Part shown: in pieces, positions 15,229 to 24,888 of the stretch | Layout: the number at the start of each line of letters is the position of its first letter | Numbering within the stretch: position 1 is the first letter of the stretch | NCBI RefSeq assembly: GCF_020889785.1 | Contig: NZ_JACMYK010000072.1 | Location: forward strand, 1-38,318 | DNA length: 38,318 nt | Source: Bradyrhizobium acaciae | GTDB taxonomy: Bacteria > Pseudomonadota > Alphaproteobacteria > Rhizobiales > Xanthobacteraceae | Reading direction: 5' to 3' | Notes under the pieces: model-generated | The model's input: the letters and a program-made list of their open reading frames with translations, nothing else | Database searches by the model: none | What the model was told of the DNA's origin: nothing | Translations under genes and position numbers: made by a program

Positions 15229-16203
15229 ATGCGTATTTGTATTTTCGGCGCAGGCGCCGTCGGCAGCCACTTCGCGGTTCGGCTGGCACGCGCCGGCCAC
15301 GATGTGTCCTGCGTGATGCGCGGGCCGCATCTCGACGCGGTCAGGACCAACGGACTGACGCTGAAGGTCGGCGACAGCAGCGTCACTGCGAAAGTGACGG
15401 CATCGGCCGATCCTGCTGAGCTGGGGCCGCAGGACGTCGTCATCAGCACGCTGAAGGCGACCGGCATCGGTGCGCTCGCAACCGGGCTGCTGCCCCTGCT
15501 CCAACGCGACACGATGGTCGTGTTCGCGCAGAACGGCATTCCCTGGTGGTACGGTCTCGGCCTGCCGCCGCAGCATCCGACCATCCCCGATCTCGGCTTC
15601 CTCGATCCCGGCGGACGCCTGCGCAGCGCCGTTCCGCAGGAGCGGATCATCGGCGGCGTGATCTTCTCCTCCAACGAGGTGATCGCGCCCGGCGTGGTGG
15701 CGAACCTGTCGCCGGAGCGCAATCGCCTCCTGGTCGGCGAATGCGACGATCGCCGGAGCGAGCGCATCACCCTGCTGCGCGCGGCACTGAATGACGCCGC
15801 GATCGAATCGCCCGAGGTCAGTGAGATTCGTGAGACGATCTGGTCGAAGCTGCTCACCAACATGTCGATGTCCGTGCTCTGCCTGCTGACCGGGCTGACC
15901 GCGCGCGGCGTCCGCGACGATCCTGACATGCAGGACGTGATCCCGCGGCTGCTCGACGAGGCCAATGCGGTGGCAACGCACTACATTCCCAAAGTCAAGC
16001 GCGTCACCCGATCAGGACCGGCACCGGACCACAAGCCGTCGATCCTGCAGGACTACGAGCTCGGCCGCGCCATGGAGATCGACGTGCTGGTGCGCGCCCC
16101 GGCAGCGTTTGCCCGCGCAACCGGACTTCCGACCCCGATGCTCGATTTGATGGCCGCGCTCGCGATCCAGAAGGCGCGTGACAAGGGGCTGTATCAGGGC
16201 TGA
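15229..16203 (+). CDS. Ketopantoate-reductase-family oxidoreductase (ApbA/PanE-like)
   Basis: A 324-residue NADPH-dependent reductase of the 2-dehydropantoate 2-reductase family. The Rossmann motif GAGAVG is at residues 7-12. The catalytic-lysine helix reads TIWSKLLTNMSMS, and the C-terminal acid is in AMEIDVLV. The ATG at 15229 is preceded by AAGGA at long spacing; a TTG at 15208 would add seven residues. True pantothenate enzymes and catabolic paralogues are hard to tell apart by eye. The position next to an SDR gene favours a catabolic or specialised role over housekeeping panE. A second family member lies at 36876-37907. Confidence 0.78.
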   Translation: MRICIFGAGAVGSHFAVRLARAGHDVSCVMRGPHLDAVRTNGLTLKVGDSSVTAKVTASADPAELGPQDVVISTLKATGIGALATGLLPLLQRDTMVVFAQNGIPWWYGLGLPPQHPTIPDLGFLDPGGRLRSAVPQERIIGGVIFSSNEVIAPGVVANLSPERNRLLVGECDDRRSERITLLRAALNDAAIESPEVSEIRETIWSKLLTNMSMSVLCLLTGLTARGVRDDPDMQDVIPRLLDEANAVATHYIPKVKRVTRSGPAPDHKPSILQDYELGRAMEIDVLVRAPAAFARATGLPTPMLDLMAALAIQKARDKGLYQG

Positions 16204-16242
16204 CAATCCGAGGCTGACAACAACAAGCAAGGATATCGAACT

Positions 16243-17022
16243 ATGCAGGTCAAGGACAAGGTCTGTATCGTCACTGGCGGCGCGAGCGGAATCGGCGAAG
16301 CGGTGGCGCGGGCCTATGCCGACGCCGGCGCGCGCGGCGTCGTGGTCGCCGATCTCAAGACCTCGCGCGACCGGCTCGCCAGCGTCGCCGGCGACATCGA
16401 CGGGCTCGCGGTCACCGCCGATGTCGGGCTCGAGGAAGACATCAAGGCGCTGATCGCGGCGGCCGAGGACAAATATGGTCCGGTCGACGTGTTCTTCTCC
16501 AATGCCGGGCTGTCGCGCAAGGGACAGGAAAGCGCGTCCGATGCCGACTGGGACGTCAGCTGGCGCGTGCATGTGATGAGCCACGTGTTCGCGGCGCGCG
16601 CGCTGGTGCCCGGCATGCTGGCGCGCGGCTCCGGCTATCTGCTCAACACTGCATCGGCCGCGGGACTGTTGGCCTCGCTGAACTCGATGCCCTACGGCGT
16701 GACCAAGAATGCCGCGGTCGCGCTCGCCGAGCATCTCGCCATCCAGTATGGCGATCGCGGCATCCGCGTTTCCGTGCTCTGCCCGCAATCGGTGCAGACC
16801 GGCATGACGACCCCGGGCCCGAGCGCGGCGCGGGTCGACGGCGTGCTGCAGCCCGGCGAGGTCGCGCGGATGGTGGTCGAGGCGATGACCGAGGAGCGCT
16901 TCCTGATTCTCTCGCATCCCCAGGTGCAGGAATACATGCAGCGCAAGGCCACCAATCGCGAGCGCTGGCTGTCTGGCATGCGCCGCCTGCGCGACCGGAT
17001 CTATGGCGGCGCGGCGTCATAG
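16243..17022 (+). CDS. Short-chain dehydrogenase/reductase
   Basis: A 259-residue classical SDR. TGGASGIG (11-18) binds NAD(P), SNAG follows in the middle, and the catalytic S138, Y151 and K155 lie in TASAAG and YGVTK. ADLKT after the second strand has an aspartate, which suggests NAD(H) preference. The gene follows the ketopantoate-reductase-like gene by 39 bp on the same strand and they are probably co-transcribed. The substrate is unknown; secondary alcohols or hydroxyacyl compounds are typical. Confidence 0.88.
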   Translation: MQVKDKVCIVTGGASGIGEAVARAYADAGARGVVVADLKTSRDRLASVAGDIDGLAVTADVGLEEDIKALIAAAEDKYGPVDVFFSNAGLSRKGQESASDADWDVSWRVHVMSHVFAARALVPGMLARGSGYLLNTASAAGLLASLNSMPYGVTKNAAVALAEHLAIQYGDRGIRVSVLCPQSVQTGMTTPGPSAARVDGVLQPGEVARMVVEAMTEERFLILSHPQVQEYMQRKATNRERWLSGMRRLRDRIYGGAAS

Positions 17023-17034
17023 AGACTTTCATCC

Positions 17035-17116
17035 GTCATTGCGAGCGAAGCGAAGCAATCCATTCCGCCGCTTGCCGAGAAATGGATTGCTTCGTCGCTT
17101 CGCTCCTCGCAATGAC
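17035..17116. repeat. GTCATTGCGAGCGAAGCGAAG-type palindromic repeat
   Basis: GTCATTGCGAGCGAAGCGAA then GCAATCCATT at the left pairs with AATGGATTGCTTCG and CGAAGTGA-like bases up to CTCGCAATGAC at the right. The hairpin lies between the convergent SDR gene (+) and racemase gene (-). Confidence 0.9.
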
Positions 17117-17120
17117 GAAG

Positions 17121-17855
17121 TCATTCCTTTGAGAAAGGCGCGAACTTCTCCAGCAGTCCGGAATAAGCTTTTGCCGCCGGCATCGCATAGGCCCCGCGGC
17201 GCGACGTCGTGAGCTTGAGGCCGGCGAGCGCTTCCGCCTGCTTCACAGCGGCCGCGACGCCGTCGACGACGGGCACGCCGAATTGCACCGACAGCTCATG
17301 CGCGAGATCGGCCATGCCGGCGCAGCCGAGCACGATGGCGTCGGCACCCTTCTCCAGCGCCCGCGCGATCTCAGCTTCCAGCTTCGGCCTGGCACCCGAG
17401 TCCGGCTTTTCGAGATCGAGCACCGCGACGTCGCAGGCGGTGACCGCGGCGCGGTCGGCAAAGCCGTAGCGGCGGACCAGCTCCTCGAGCGGCACGATCG
17501 AGCGCGGCAACGTGGTGACGATGCCGATGCGCTTGGCGATCTGTCCGGCCGTGACCAGCGCCGCCTCGCAGAGGCCGACCACCGGATAACGCACCGCCGA
17601 CCGCGCGGCATCGAGCCCGGTGTCGTCGAAGCAGGCGATGATGCCGGCATCGGCATCCGGCGTCTTAAGCAGCGCTTCGATCAGCCCGGGAACGGCGAAC
17701 GCCTCGTCATAGAAGCCCTCGATCGAGGCGGGGCCCATCGACGAGGTGACGGCGACGATCTCGGTTGCCGGCGCGGCCACCGCCTGGGCGGCGGTCGCGA
17801 TGGTCGCGGTCATCGACGCGGTGGTGTTGGGATTGACGATCAGGATTTTTGTCAT
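17121..17855 (-). CDS. Asp/Glu/hydantoin racemase family protein
   Basis: A 244-residue cofactor-independent racemase. MTKILIVNPNTTASMT is the typical start of hydantoin and allantoin racemases. The two catalytic cysteines are C75 in IIACFDDTG and C178 in VLGCAGM, symmetrically placed in the two lobes. Likely reactions are racemisation of 5-substituted hydantoins or of allantoin, although maleate isomerases and arylmalonate decarboxylases share the fold. No hydantoinase adjoins it. The gene is flanked by palindromic repeats on both sides and appears to be transcribed alone. Confidence 0.82.
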   Translation of the reverse strand: MTKILIVNPNTTASMTATIATAAQAVAAPATEIVAVTSSMGPASIEGFYDEAFAVPGLIEALLKTPDADAGIIACFDDTGLDAARSAVRYPVVGLCEAALVTAGQIAKRIGIVTTLPRSIVPLEELVRRYGFADRAAVTACDVAVLDLEKPDSGARPKLEAEIARALEKGADAIVLGCAGMADLAHELSVQFGVPVVDGVAAAVKQAEALAGLKLTTSRRGAYAMPAAKAYSGLLEKFAPFSKE

Positions 17856-17867
17856 GGCCCGAGATTA

Positions 17868-17955
17868 GTAGCCCGGATACAGCGAAGCGCAATCCAGAAC
17901 GGTGTCACAGATGCAGAACCCTGTCCCGGATTTCGCTTCGCTGCATCCGGGCTAC
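17868..17955. repeat. GTAGCCCGGATACAGCGAAG-type palindromic repeat
   Basis: GTAGCCCGGATACAGCGAAG then CGCAATCC at the left faces GGATTTCGCTTCGCTGCATC then CGGGCTAC at the right. The unit lies between the racemase start and the end of the alpha/beta hydrolase gene, both on the minus strand, so it may end the hydrolase transcript. Confidence 0.9.
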
Positions 17956-17959
17956 AAGA

Positions 17960-18700
17960 CTAAGAATGGTTGGCGACCCAGGCCGCGAAGGCATCGAGCA
18001 GTTCGGTCATCACCTCGCGATCGTTGCGGCCGGAGCGCTTGAGGACATGGAAGGAGTGATCGGCCTCCTTCACCAACTGCAGCGTCGCGCGGCTCCCCAG
18101 TTCCTTCACCGCCGGCTCGAGCAGATCCAGTTCCGCCAGCGCATCGCGGGTGCCTTGCAGGAACAGCATCGGGAGCTTGACCTCGGCGAGGTGCTTGGCC
18201 CGCTCGTTCGACGGCTTGCCGGCGGGGTGCAGCGGGAAGCCGAGGAACACCAGTCCGCGGACGCCGGCGAGCGGCGCTCTCGCCTGCGCCTGCGAGGTCA
18301 TGCGTCCACCGAACGACTTGCCGCCGGCGAACAGCGGCAGTTCGCCGCAACGGCGCGCGGCCTCGGCCACCGCGGCACGCACTGTCGCCTGCGCGACGGC
18401 GGGCGGATCGGGCCGCTTGCTGGCCTTCTCCATGTAGGGAAACTGATAGCGCAGCGTCGCGATGCCGCGCTCCGCCAGGCCCTCCGCGATCGCGGCCATC
18501 GATGGATGCGTCATGCCAGCGCCGGCGCCATGCGCAAACACATAGGCCGCGCGGGCCTGCGCCGGGCGCAGCAGCAGCGCGGACACCGTGCTGTCGTCCG
18601 AGACGGCGATCGTGAGCGGCTGTGCAGCTGACGCGTTCAAGATGACATCTCGAAGAATGATTGCTCCGTCAAATCTAGCCGCAGGTTTCGATGCGCGCAA
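17960..18700 (-). CDS. Alpha/beta hydrolase of the KANL3/TEX30 type
   Basis: Up to 246 residues. FAHGAGAGMTHPSM is the oxyanion loop, the nucleophile S129 is in GGKSFGG, the acid is likely D186 in LQGTRDAL and the base H215 in KEADHSFHVL. This set and the size match the KANL3/TEX30-like subfamily, related to dienelactone hydrolases. Such proteins are common, and their physiological substrates are unknown. The start is uncertain: the frame is open to the ATG at 18700, but the conserved part begins around residue 29. The upstream cytochrome gene is divergent. Confidence 0.75.
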   Translation of the reverse strand: MRASKPAARFDGAIILRDVILNASAAQPLTIAVSDDSTVSALLLRPAQARAAYVFAHGAGAGMTHPSMAAIAEGLAERGIATLRYQFPYMEKASKRPDPPAVAQATVRAAVAEAARRCGELPLFAGGKSFGGRMTSQAQARAPLAGVRGLVFLGFPLHPAGKPSNERAKHLAEVKLPMLFLQGTRDALAELDLLEPAVKELGSRATLQLVKEADHSFHVLKRSGRNDREVMTELLDAFAAWVANHS

Positions 18701-18900
18701 ATGCCGCCGCGGAGAGAGCGCCGCAAGTGAACTGGCTCACAGCTGATCAACATTTCCCTTGCAACATTTTCGTTGTTAGACCGAGAGCCGCCACTGTAGG
18801 ATGGCGCGCGGCACATCACACGCTTAGCGCGAACCTGTTCCGGCGAATTTTAATATCTCATCCATATCACGCGCGGGTACCGCGAATCGGGGGACGGGGC

Positions 18901-20736
18901 ATGCCTCGCAAGACGATCTTTTTCATCGGACTGTTGATTGTCGCCGGCCTGCTCTACTTCAAGGACGATATCGAGACGGTGGCGAGCGGCTTCCACGTCA
19001 AGGTCGTCGACTACCAGCCGCCGGCAAAAACGGTGTGGCTGGACCAGAATGTCAGCGCCGAACGGCTGCGCTGGTTCTATCACGCCGACCAGGGCACGCG
19101 GACCTTCGGCATTCCCCTGAAATGGTTCATGACGCTGGAGCAGCCGACGGTGTGGCCGCCGTTCACCGCGGCACCGCGGCTCAGCCAGACCGATTATCTC
19201 GGCCGCTTCGGCTTTATTCCCGACACCGTGATTCCGGGCGCGCCGGATGCGCTGCCGATCGGCTTCGCGCCGAGCACCCCGATGACCGATGCCAACGGCG
19301 CGCCCTGGCGCAACCCGCACACAAAGGAGGACATGCCCGGGGTCGGGCTGACTTGCTCCGCCTGCCACACCGGAAGCTTCAGCTATCGCGGCACCGAGAT
19401 CGTTATTGACGGCGGGCCGGCCAACACCAACCTGTTCGAGTTCCAGAAGAGCGTCGGCTTGTCGCTGCTGCTGACCCGGTTCTGGCCGGGCCGGTTCGCG
19501 CGCTTTTCCGATGAGATCCTCGGCAAGGACTCCACCGTGGACGAGCGCATGGCGCTGCGCGGCCAGCTCGATCTCGTGCTGAAGCAGTACGCCAATATCA
19601 ATGCGCTGGAAAACAAGGTCGCGGCCAACAGCGTCGAGGAAGGCTATGCGCGGCTCGATGCGCTGAACCGGATCGGCAACCAGGTGTTCTCGATCGACCT
19701 GAACAATCCGAACAACTATGCCTCGCACTCGGCGCCGGTGCATTTCCCGCGGATCTGGAACGCGCCGTGGTTCAGCTGGGTGCAATATGACGGCTCGATC
19801 ATGCAGCCGATGGTGCGCAATGCCGGTGAAGCGCTCGGCGTCAGCGCCGAGCTCAATCTGCTCGACGAGTCCAGGGGCCTGTTCAAATCGAGCGCGCGGG
19901 TGGACGTGCTGCACGAGATGGAGCGGATGATCGCCGGCGAGCCGCCGCGCGAGGACAAGGGCTTTGGCGGACTTGCGTCGCCGAAATGGCCTGAAAACAT
20001 CCTGGGGCAGATCAACGTGGATCTCGCGAAGAAAGGCGGCGAGCTCTACAAGACGCACTGCCAGGACTGCCATGGACCTGCGATCGACAGCAAGGCGCTG
20101 CCGCCGAGTGAAGCCTTCGCGCTGTTCAAGGACAAGAAGCGCTGGATCAAGAACGACGCCGGCCAGCCGCTGCTCGACGTCGAGATGATTCCGATCAGCC
20201 ATATCGGCACCGACAGCGCACAGGCCGAGGGCCTTGCGAACCGCACGGTCGAGACCCCGGCCAATTTGAAGATCAAGGACGGCGGCTTCGGGCCCGCGCT
20301 CGGCGAACTGGTCGAGAAGACCGTCGACTATTGGTACGACCAGAACAAAACCCCGCCGGAGGATCGCAAGCGCATCAATGGCTACCGGCCGAACGGGATC
20401 CAGGCGCTGCTCGCCTACAAGGTCCGGCCGCTCAACGGCATCTGGGCGACCCCGCCCTACCTGCACAACGGATCGGTCCCGACCATCTACGCCCTGCTGT
20501 CGCCGGTGAAGGAACGTCCCCCGATCGTCTATCTCGGCGGCCGGGAGTATGATCCGAAGGATCTCGGCTATATCTCGAACGGCAAGATCAAGAACGTCTT
20601 CGCGCTCGACACCAGCAAGCGCGGCAACAGCAATGCCGGACACGAATTCTCGGACGAGAAGGGTCCCGGCGTGATCGGAACCGGCCTGAAGGAAGATCAG
20701 CGTCGCGCCCTGATCGAGTTCATCAAGACGCTGTAG
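18901..20736 (+). CDS. Membrane-anchored di-haem cytochrome c (peroxidase/RoxA-like)
   Basis: A 611-residue protein from the ATG at 18901, which follows a GGGGACGGGG run. The frame is open further upstream, but this start places a membrane anchor at residues 5-20 (TIFFIGLLIVAGLLYF). Two haem c motifs are present: CSACH (C152, C155, H156) and CQDCH (C387, C390, H391). The C-terminal LNGIWATPPYLHNGSVPT, with H522, is shared by MauG/cytochrome c peroxidase relatives and the rubber oxygenase RoxA family. The size and wide haem spacing favour a RoxA-like layout over a 350-residue peroxidase. It would act in the periplasm on H2O2 or O2; the substrate is unknown. No electron-transfer partner adjoins it. 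Confidence 0.8.
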   Translation: MPRKTIFFIGLLIVAGLLYFKDDIETVASGFHVKVVDYQPPAKTVWLDQNVSAERLRWFYHADQGTRTFGIPLKWFMTLEQPTVWPPFTAAPRLSQTDYLGRFGFIPDTVIPGAPDALPIGFAPSTPMTDANGAPWRNPHTKEDMPGVGLTCSACHTGSFSYRGTEIVIDGGPANTNLFEFQKSVGLSLLLTRFWPGRFARFSDEILGKDSTVDERMALRGQLDLVLKQYANINALENKVAANSVEEGYARLDALNRIGNQVFSIDLNNPNNYASHSAPVHFPRIWNAPWFSWVQYDGSIMQPMVRNAGEALGVSAELNLLDESRGLFKSSARVDVLHEMERMIAGEPPREDKGFGGLASPKWPENILGQINVDLAKKGGELYKTHCQDCHGPAIDSKALPPSEAFALFKDKKRWIKNDAGQPLLDVEMIPISHIGTDSAQAEGLANRTVETPANLKIKDGGFGPALGELVEKTVDYWYDQNKTPPEDRKRINGYRPNGIQALLAYKVRPLNGIWATPPYLHNGSVPTIYALLSPVKERPPIVYLGGREYDPKDLGYISNGKIKNVFALDTSKRGNSNAGHEFSDEKGPGVIGTGLKEDQRRALIEFIKTL

Positions 20737-20760
20737 CCGTCGCTGGTCAACACGCCTGTT

Positions 20761-20846
20761 GTCATCGCCTGGCTTGGCGCGGCCATCCACGTTTTGCGCA
20801 GGTCACGTTGAAGGTGTGGATGCCCGGGACCAGCCCGGGCATGACG
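20761..20846. repeat. Palindromic repeat with terminator-like hairpin
   Basis: GTCATCGCCTGGCTTGGCGC opens the unit, and TGCCCGGG, ACCAG, CCCGGGCA (20821-20841) forms an 8-bp hairpin before CATGACG, which pairs back to the first bases. It lies between the convergent cytochrome (+) and aspartase (-) genes. Confidence 0.8.
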
Positions 20847-20897
20847 AGTGGTGGGTTCGTTTGTCCGGCCCTCGGGCGGGAACCGTAACGCTTGCTC

Positions 20898-22441
<1,544 letters not shown>

Positions 22442-22775
22442 CGATCCCTCCGTTACCTGCTGCAACCCTGTCGTCAGCGACGCCGGCCATGATGCGCCGG
22501 ACCGGCATCGAAAGCCAATGCCTATCGGCAAAGTCTTGTCAGCAAAGTCTTGCACAGCGGCGACCCGAACGATACGAACAAGCAGCGCTGCGCTGCGCCG
22601 AACAGGCCGTCGAGGGCGTTGCCTTATCCGTCACGATAACAACAACTTATAGCTCCATGCCGCAGCTCGCCCGGCGACGGCTGCGGCTGCTTTCTCCGCC
22701 TGGTCATCGCGTGCTAGAGCAGCATCAACGGGCGCAGATGCGCTGCCGACATCGAACGAACCAAGGGCCCAAGCC
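22442..22775. other. Intergenic region with no recognised gene
   Basis: 334 bp between the divergent aspartase start and the hypothetical protein at 22776. It contains the aspartase ribosome binding site and, presumably, both promoters, but I could not identify convincing -35/-10 pairs, an RNA gene or a repeat of the kinds seen elsewhere in the window. Confidence 0.6.
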
Positions 22776-23489
22776 GTGTCCAACAACAACGAAGCGATCA
22801 CCATCAAATTCCGCTGCCCGGCGGAGCTCGAGGGCAAGATTCCACCGCCGGTGCCCGCGTCGTTGGGTCTTCCCGGATGGCTCAAGGCGATGCCGACGCA
22901 GGCCTTCAATGCGATGAGCAATCGCGAGGAGGATACTGTCAAGCGCTGCCCGCCATTCGTCGATGCGATGACATCGGGTTTCCTGATGCCGCTGGTCTGC
23001 GATCTCAAGATCGAGAATGGCGCGATCACATGGGACAACGACCTTCCGCCCGGGGGCGCACTGGAATTCCCGCGCTCGCCGGTCGGCTTCCACGACGAAA
23101 GCCAGGTGGTCGGCTCGCCGCTGTTTGAGCCCGATCGCTTCATCATCAAGTTCGTCAATCTGTGGACCATCGAGGCGCCGGCGGGCTACTCGCTGTTCTT
23201 CACGCATCCGGTCAATCGGTTCGACCTGCCGTTCACTACACTGACCGGCATGGTCGACTGCGATCTGTTTCACGACAGCTGGATCCATTTCCCGGCACGC
23301 TGGCACGACACCAATTTCAACGGCGTCTTGCCGAAGGGCACGCCGGTTGCGCAATGCTTCCCGGTGAAGCGCGAGAACTGGGTCGCGCAGACCGCGGCGA
23401 TGACGCCGGATGAAACGTCGCGCGCACAGGACCTGTCCAACAGGATGGCCCGCGAGCCCGGACTCTATCGCCGCCAGTTTCGGAGCTAG
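22776..23489 (+). CDS. Conserved hypothetical protein (DUF6065-like?)
   Basis: A 237-residue soluble protein from a GTG start. It has no signal peptide or membrane segment. Distinct segments are LGLPGWLKAMP, DTVKRCPPFVDAMTSGFLMP followed by LVCDLKIENG, a central FINLW-like IIKFVNLWTIEAPAGYS, FFTHPVNR and DCDLFHDSWIHFPARW. The pattern of a charged helix followed by 'KRCPPF.DA.T.GF..PL.CD' recalls hypothetical proteins of phages and diverse bacteria (possibly DUF6065), which I name from memory only. It is rich in proline and aromatic residues, as in beta-rich folds. Its neighbours, an aspartase and a TPR protein, give no clue to function. Confidence 0.7.
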   Translation: MSNNNEAITIKFRCPAELEGKIPPPVPASLGLPGWLKAMPTQAFNAMSNREEDTVKRCPPFVDAMTSGFLMPLVCDLKIENGAITWDNDLPPGGALEFPRSPVGFHDESQVVGSPLFEPDRFIIKFVNLWTIEAPAGYSLFFTHPVNRFDLPFTTLTGMVDCDLFHDSWIHFPARWHDTNFNGVLPKGTPVAQCFPVKRENWVAQTAAMTPDETSRAQDLSNRMAREPGLYRRQFRS

Positions 23490-23551
23490 GCGCGCGCGGG
23501 ACGGCGTTGGGGCGATGGCGGGTTTTGGTGGGGGCCAGACTCTCTCCACTC

Positions 23552-23673
23552 GTCGTCCCGGCGAAAGCCGGGACCCATACGCCGCAGCAGATATTGTGGA
23601 TGGGACTCGTCGTTCCAACACCGCACAACAAGCAGCATTGGTGGTTATGGGTCCCGGCCTTCGCCGGGACGAC
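23552..23673. repeat. Inverted pair of GTCGTCCCGGCGAA-type repeats
   Basis: GTCGTCCCGGCGAAAGCCGG then GACCCATA (23552-23579) faces TATGGGTCCCGGCCTTCGCC then GGGACGACG (23645-23673). Same family as 3634 and 8513. It lies between the convergent hypothetical gene (+) and TPR gene (-). Confidence 0.9.
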
Positions 23674-23731
23674 GGCGAGTTTGGGGCGCGACCGGTGATC
23701 ACGAGGTGGCGTGCTCGCGCGGCTCGACCAC

Positions 23732-24580
23732 CTAGCTCAAAAACTTCGCAAACCCGCTGGGACGGAAGAAGAAGCGGCCATGCGATGACATGGTCAGCGC
23801 GGCCGTCGCGCGGCCGATCATTTGCGGCCGGCCGCGCAACGCCAGGCGCAAATTGGCTTCGCCGGCAGCGCGGTCGCCCATTTCCAGAAGGCTGGCCGAG
23901 AAGCTGAGACGCGTCAGGGGATCGTCGGGGCGTTGCGCCACCACCTGACGGTAGAGATCGGCCGCAGCCGCATATTCGCCATCGAGCAGCAGCACACGCG
24001 CGAGCGCGGCCAGAATATCAGGATGTCCCGGCGCCGCAGTGCGCAGCTTCTCCAAGATCTCGCGCGCGCGGCCGCGCTCATTGCGCTGGGGCAGCAGCTG
24101 CGCGAGCAGGAGCTGAAACTCGAGGCTCCCGGGCGCAAGAACAAGCGCGTTCTCAAGGACGGCAACCGCCTCGTCGATGCGGCCGGCCGCGTGCAATTGC
24201 CCTGCCAGCGCCTGAAATGCGGGCAAATACGGTGGCCGCCGCGCGGTGGTCCGGCGCAACAGATCGATCGCCTCGTTCTGGCGACCGGCGCCGCCGAGCG
24301 CTGCGCCGAGCAGGGTCTCGAGGCCGGGATCCTCGACGCGGCGCGTGGCTCGCTCGAGCGGCGCGATCGCCTCCTCGTTGCGGTTCTGGATCATCAGCGC
24401 CCGTGCCAGGATCGAGGCCGCGCCGACATCGTTCCGGTTTGCCTTCAAGACTTCCGCCGCCAGCCGCTCGGCTTCGACGATCTGTCCCATCTGCAAGGCG
24501 ACGACGGCGCGCTGCAGCGCCGGAGATGGGCTTGGCCCGCGATTGGGAGGAAGCGGAGGTTTTGGCATGCGGCCCGTCAT
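23732..24580 (-). CDS. Tetratricopeptide-repeat protein
   Basis: About 282 residues from the ATG at 24580; ATGs at 24568 and 24670 are alternatives, and no start has a strong ribosome binding site. A proline-rich N-terminus is followed by about six TPR units, recognisable from A-x-x-L-A-R/G-x-A spacing, for example ASILARALMIQNRNEEAIAP, LETLLGAALGGAGRQNEAID, FQALAGQLHAAGRIDEAVAV and LAALARVLLLDGEYAAAADL. The C-terminus ends FFFRPSGFAKFLS. No enzymatic domain is visible, so a scaffold role is the default. The gene is divergent from the GT87 gene. Confidence 0.8.
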   Translation of the reverse strand: MTGRMPKPPLPPNRGPSPSPALQRAVVALQMGQIVEAERLAAEVLKANRNDVGAASILARALMIQNRNEEAIAPLERATRRVEDPGLETLLGAALGGAGRQNEAIDLLRRTTARRPPYLPAFQALAGQLHAAGRIDEAVAVLENALVLAPGSLEFQLLLAQLLPQRNERGRAREILEKLRTAAPGHPDILAALARVLLLDGEYAAAADLYRQVVAQRPDDPLTRLSFSASLLEMGDRAAGEANLRLALRGRPQMIGRATAALTMSSHGRFFFRPSGFAKFLS

Positions 24581-24888
24581 GAACTGGACTGCCCAGCCGT
24601 TATCACTGCCGCCGATGAAGCGTCCAGCGAAAGTCGCAGCCGCCTTGGAGATAATTGGAGACGCCAGCATTCGCCCGATCTTGTCGCGGCTTGCCCGGGA
24701 ATGTCGTCAACATGCCCGCCGGAACCCGCAACTGAGATACCGCCCGGTTCCTGCAATGCCTGCATCCGCCGATTTGATGCATCCCACGGCTGTCGGGCGA
24801 CAGGCCCCGAACCAGGCTCTGGCGCGCAATTTTTCGACTGCTTAACCTATTCGATCTAGCCTGAATTGCTGCAACAGGGCCCGGCTTG
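24581..24888. other. Intergenic region between divergent TPR and GT87 genes
   Basis: 308 bp with no convincing gene. The part next to the GT87 gene is noticeably richer in A and T (around CAATTTTTCGACTGCTTAAC), as expected of a promoter, but no clear -35/-10 pair was found. If the TPR gene starts at 24670, 90 bp of this region is coding. Confidence 0.5.

Noticed and set aside
18850..20790. 646-codon minus-strand frame over the di-haem cytochrome
   Set aside because: Very long but wholly antisense to a gene with two CXXCH motifs; repetitive Arg/Asp/Leu composition and no domain.
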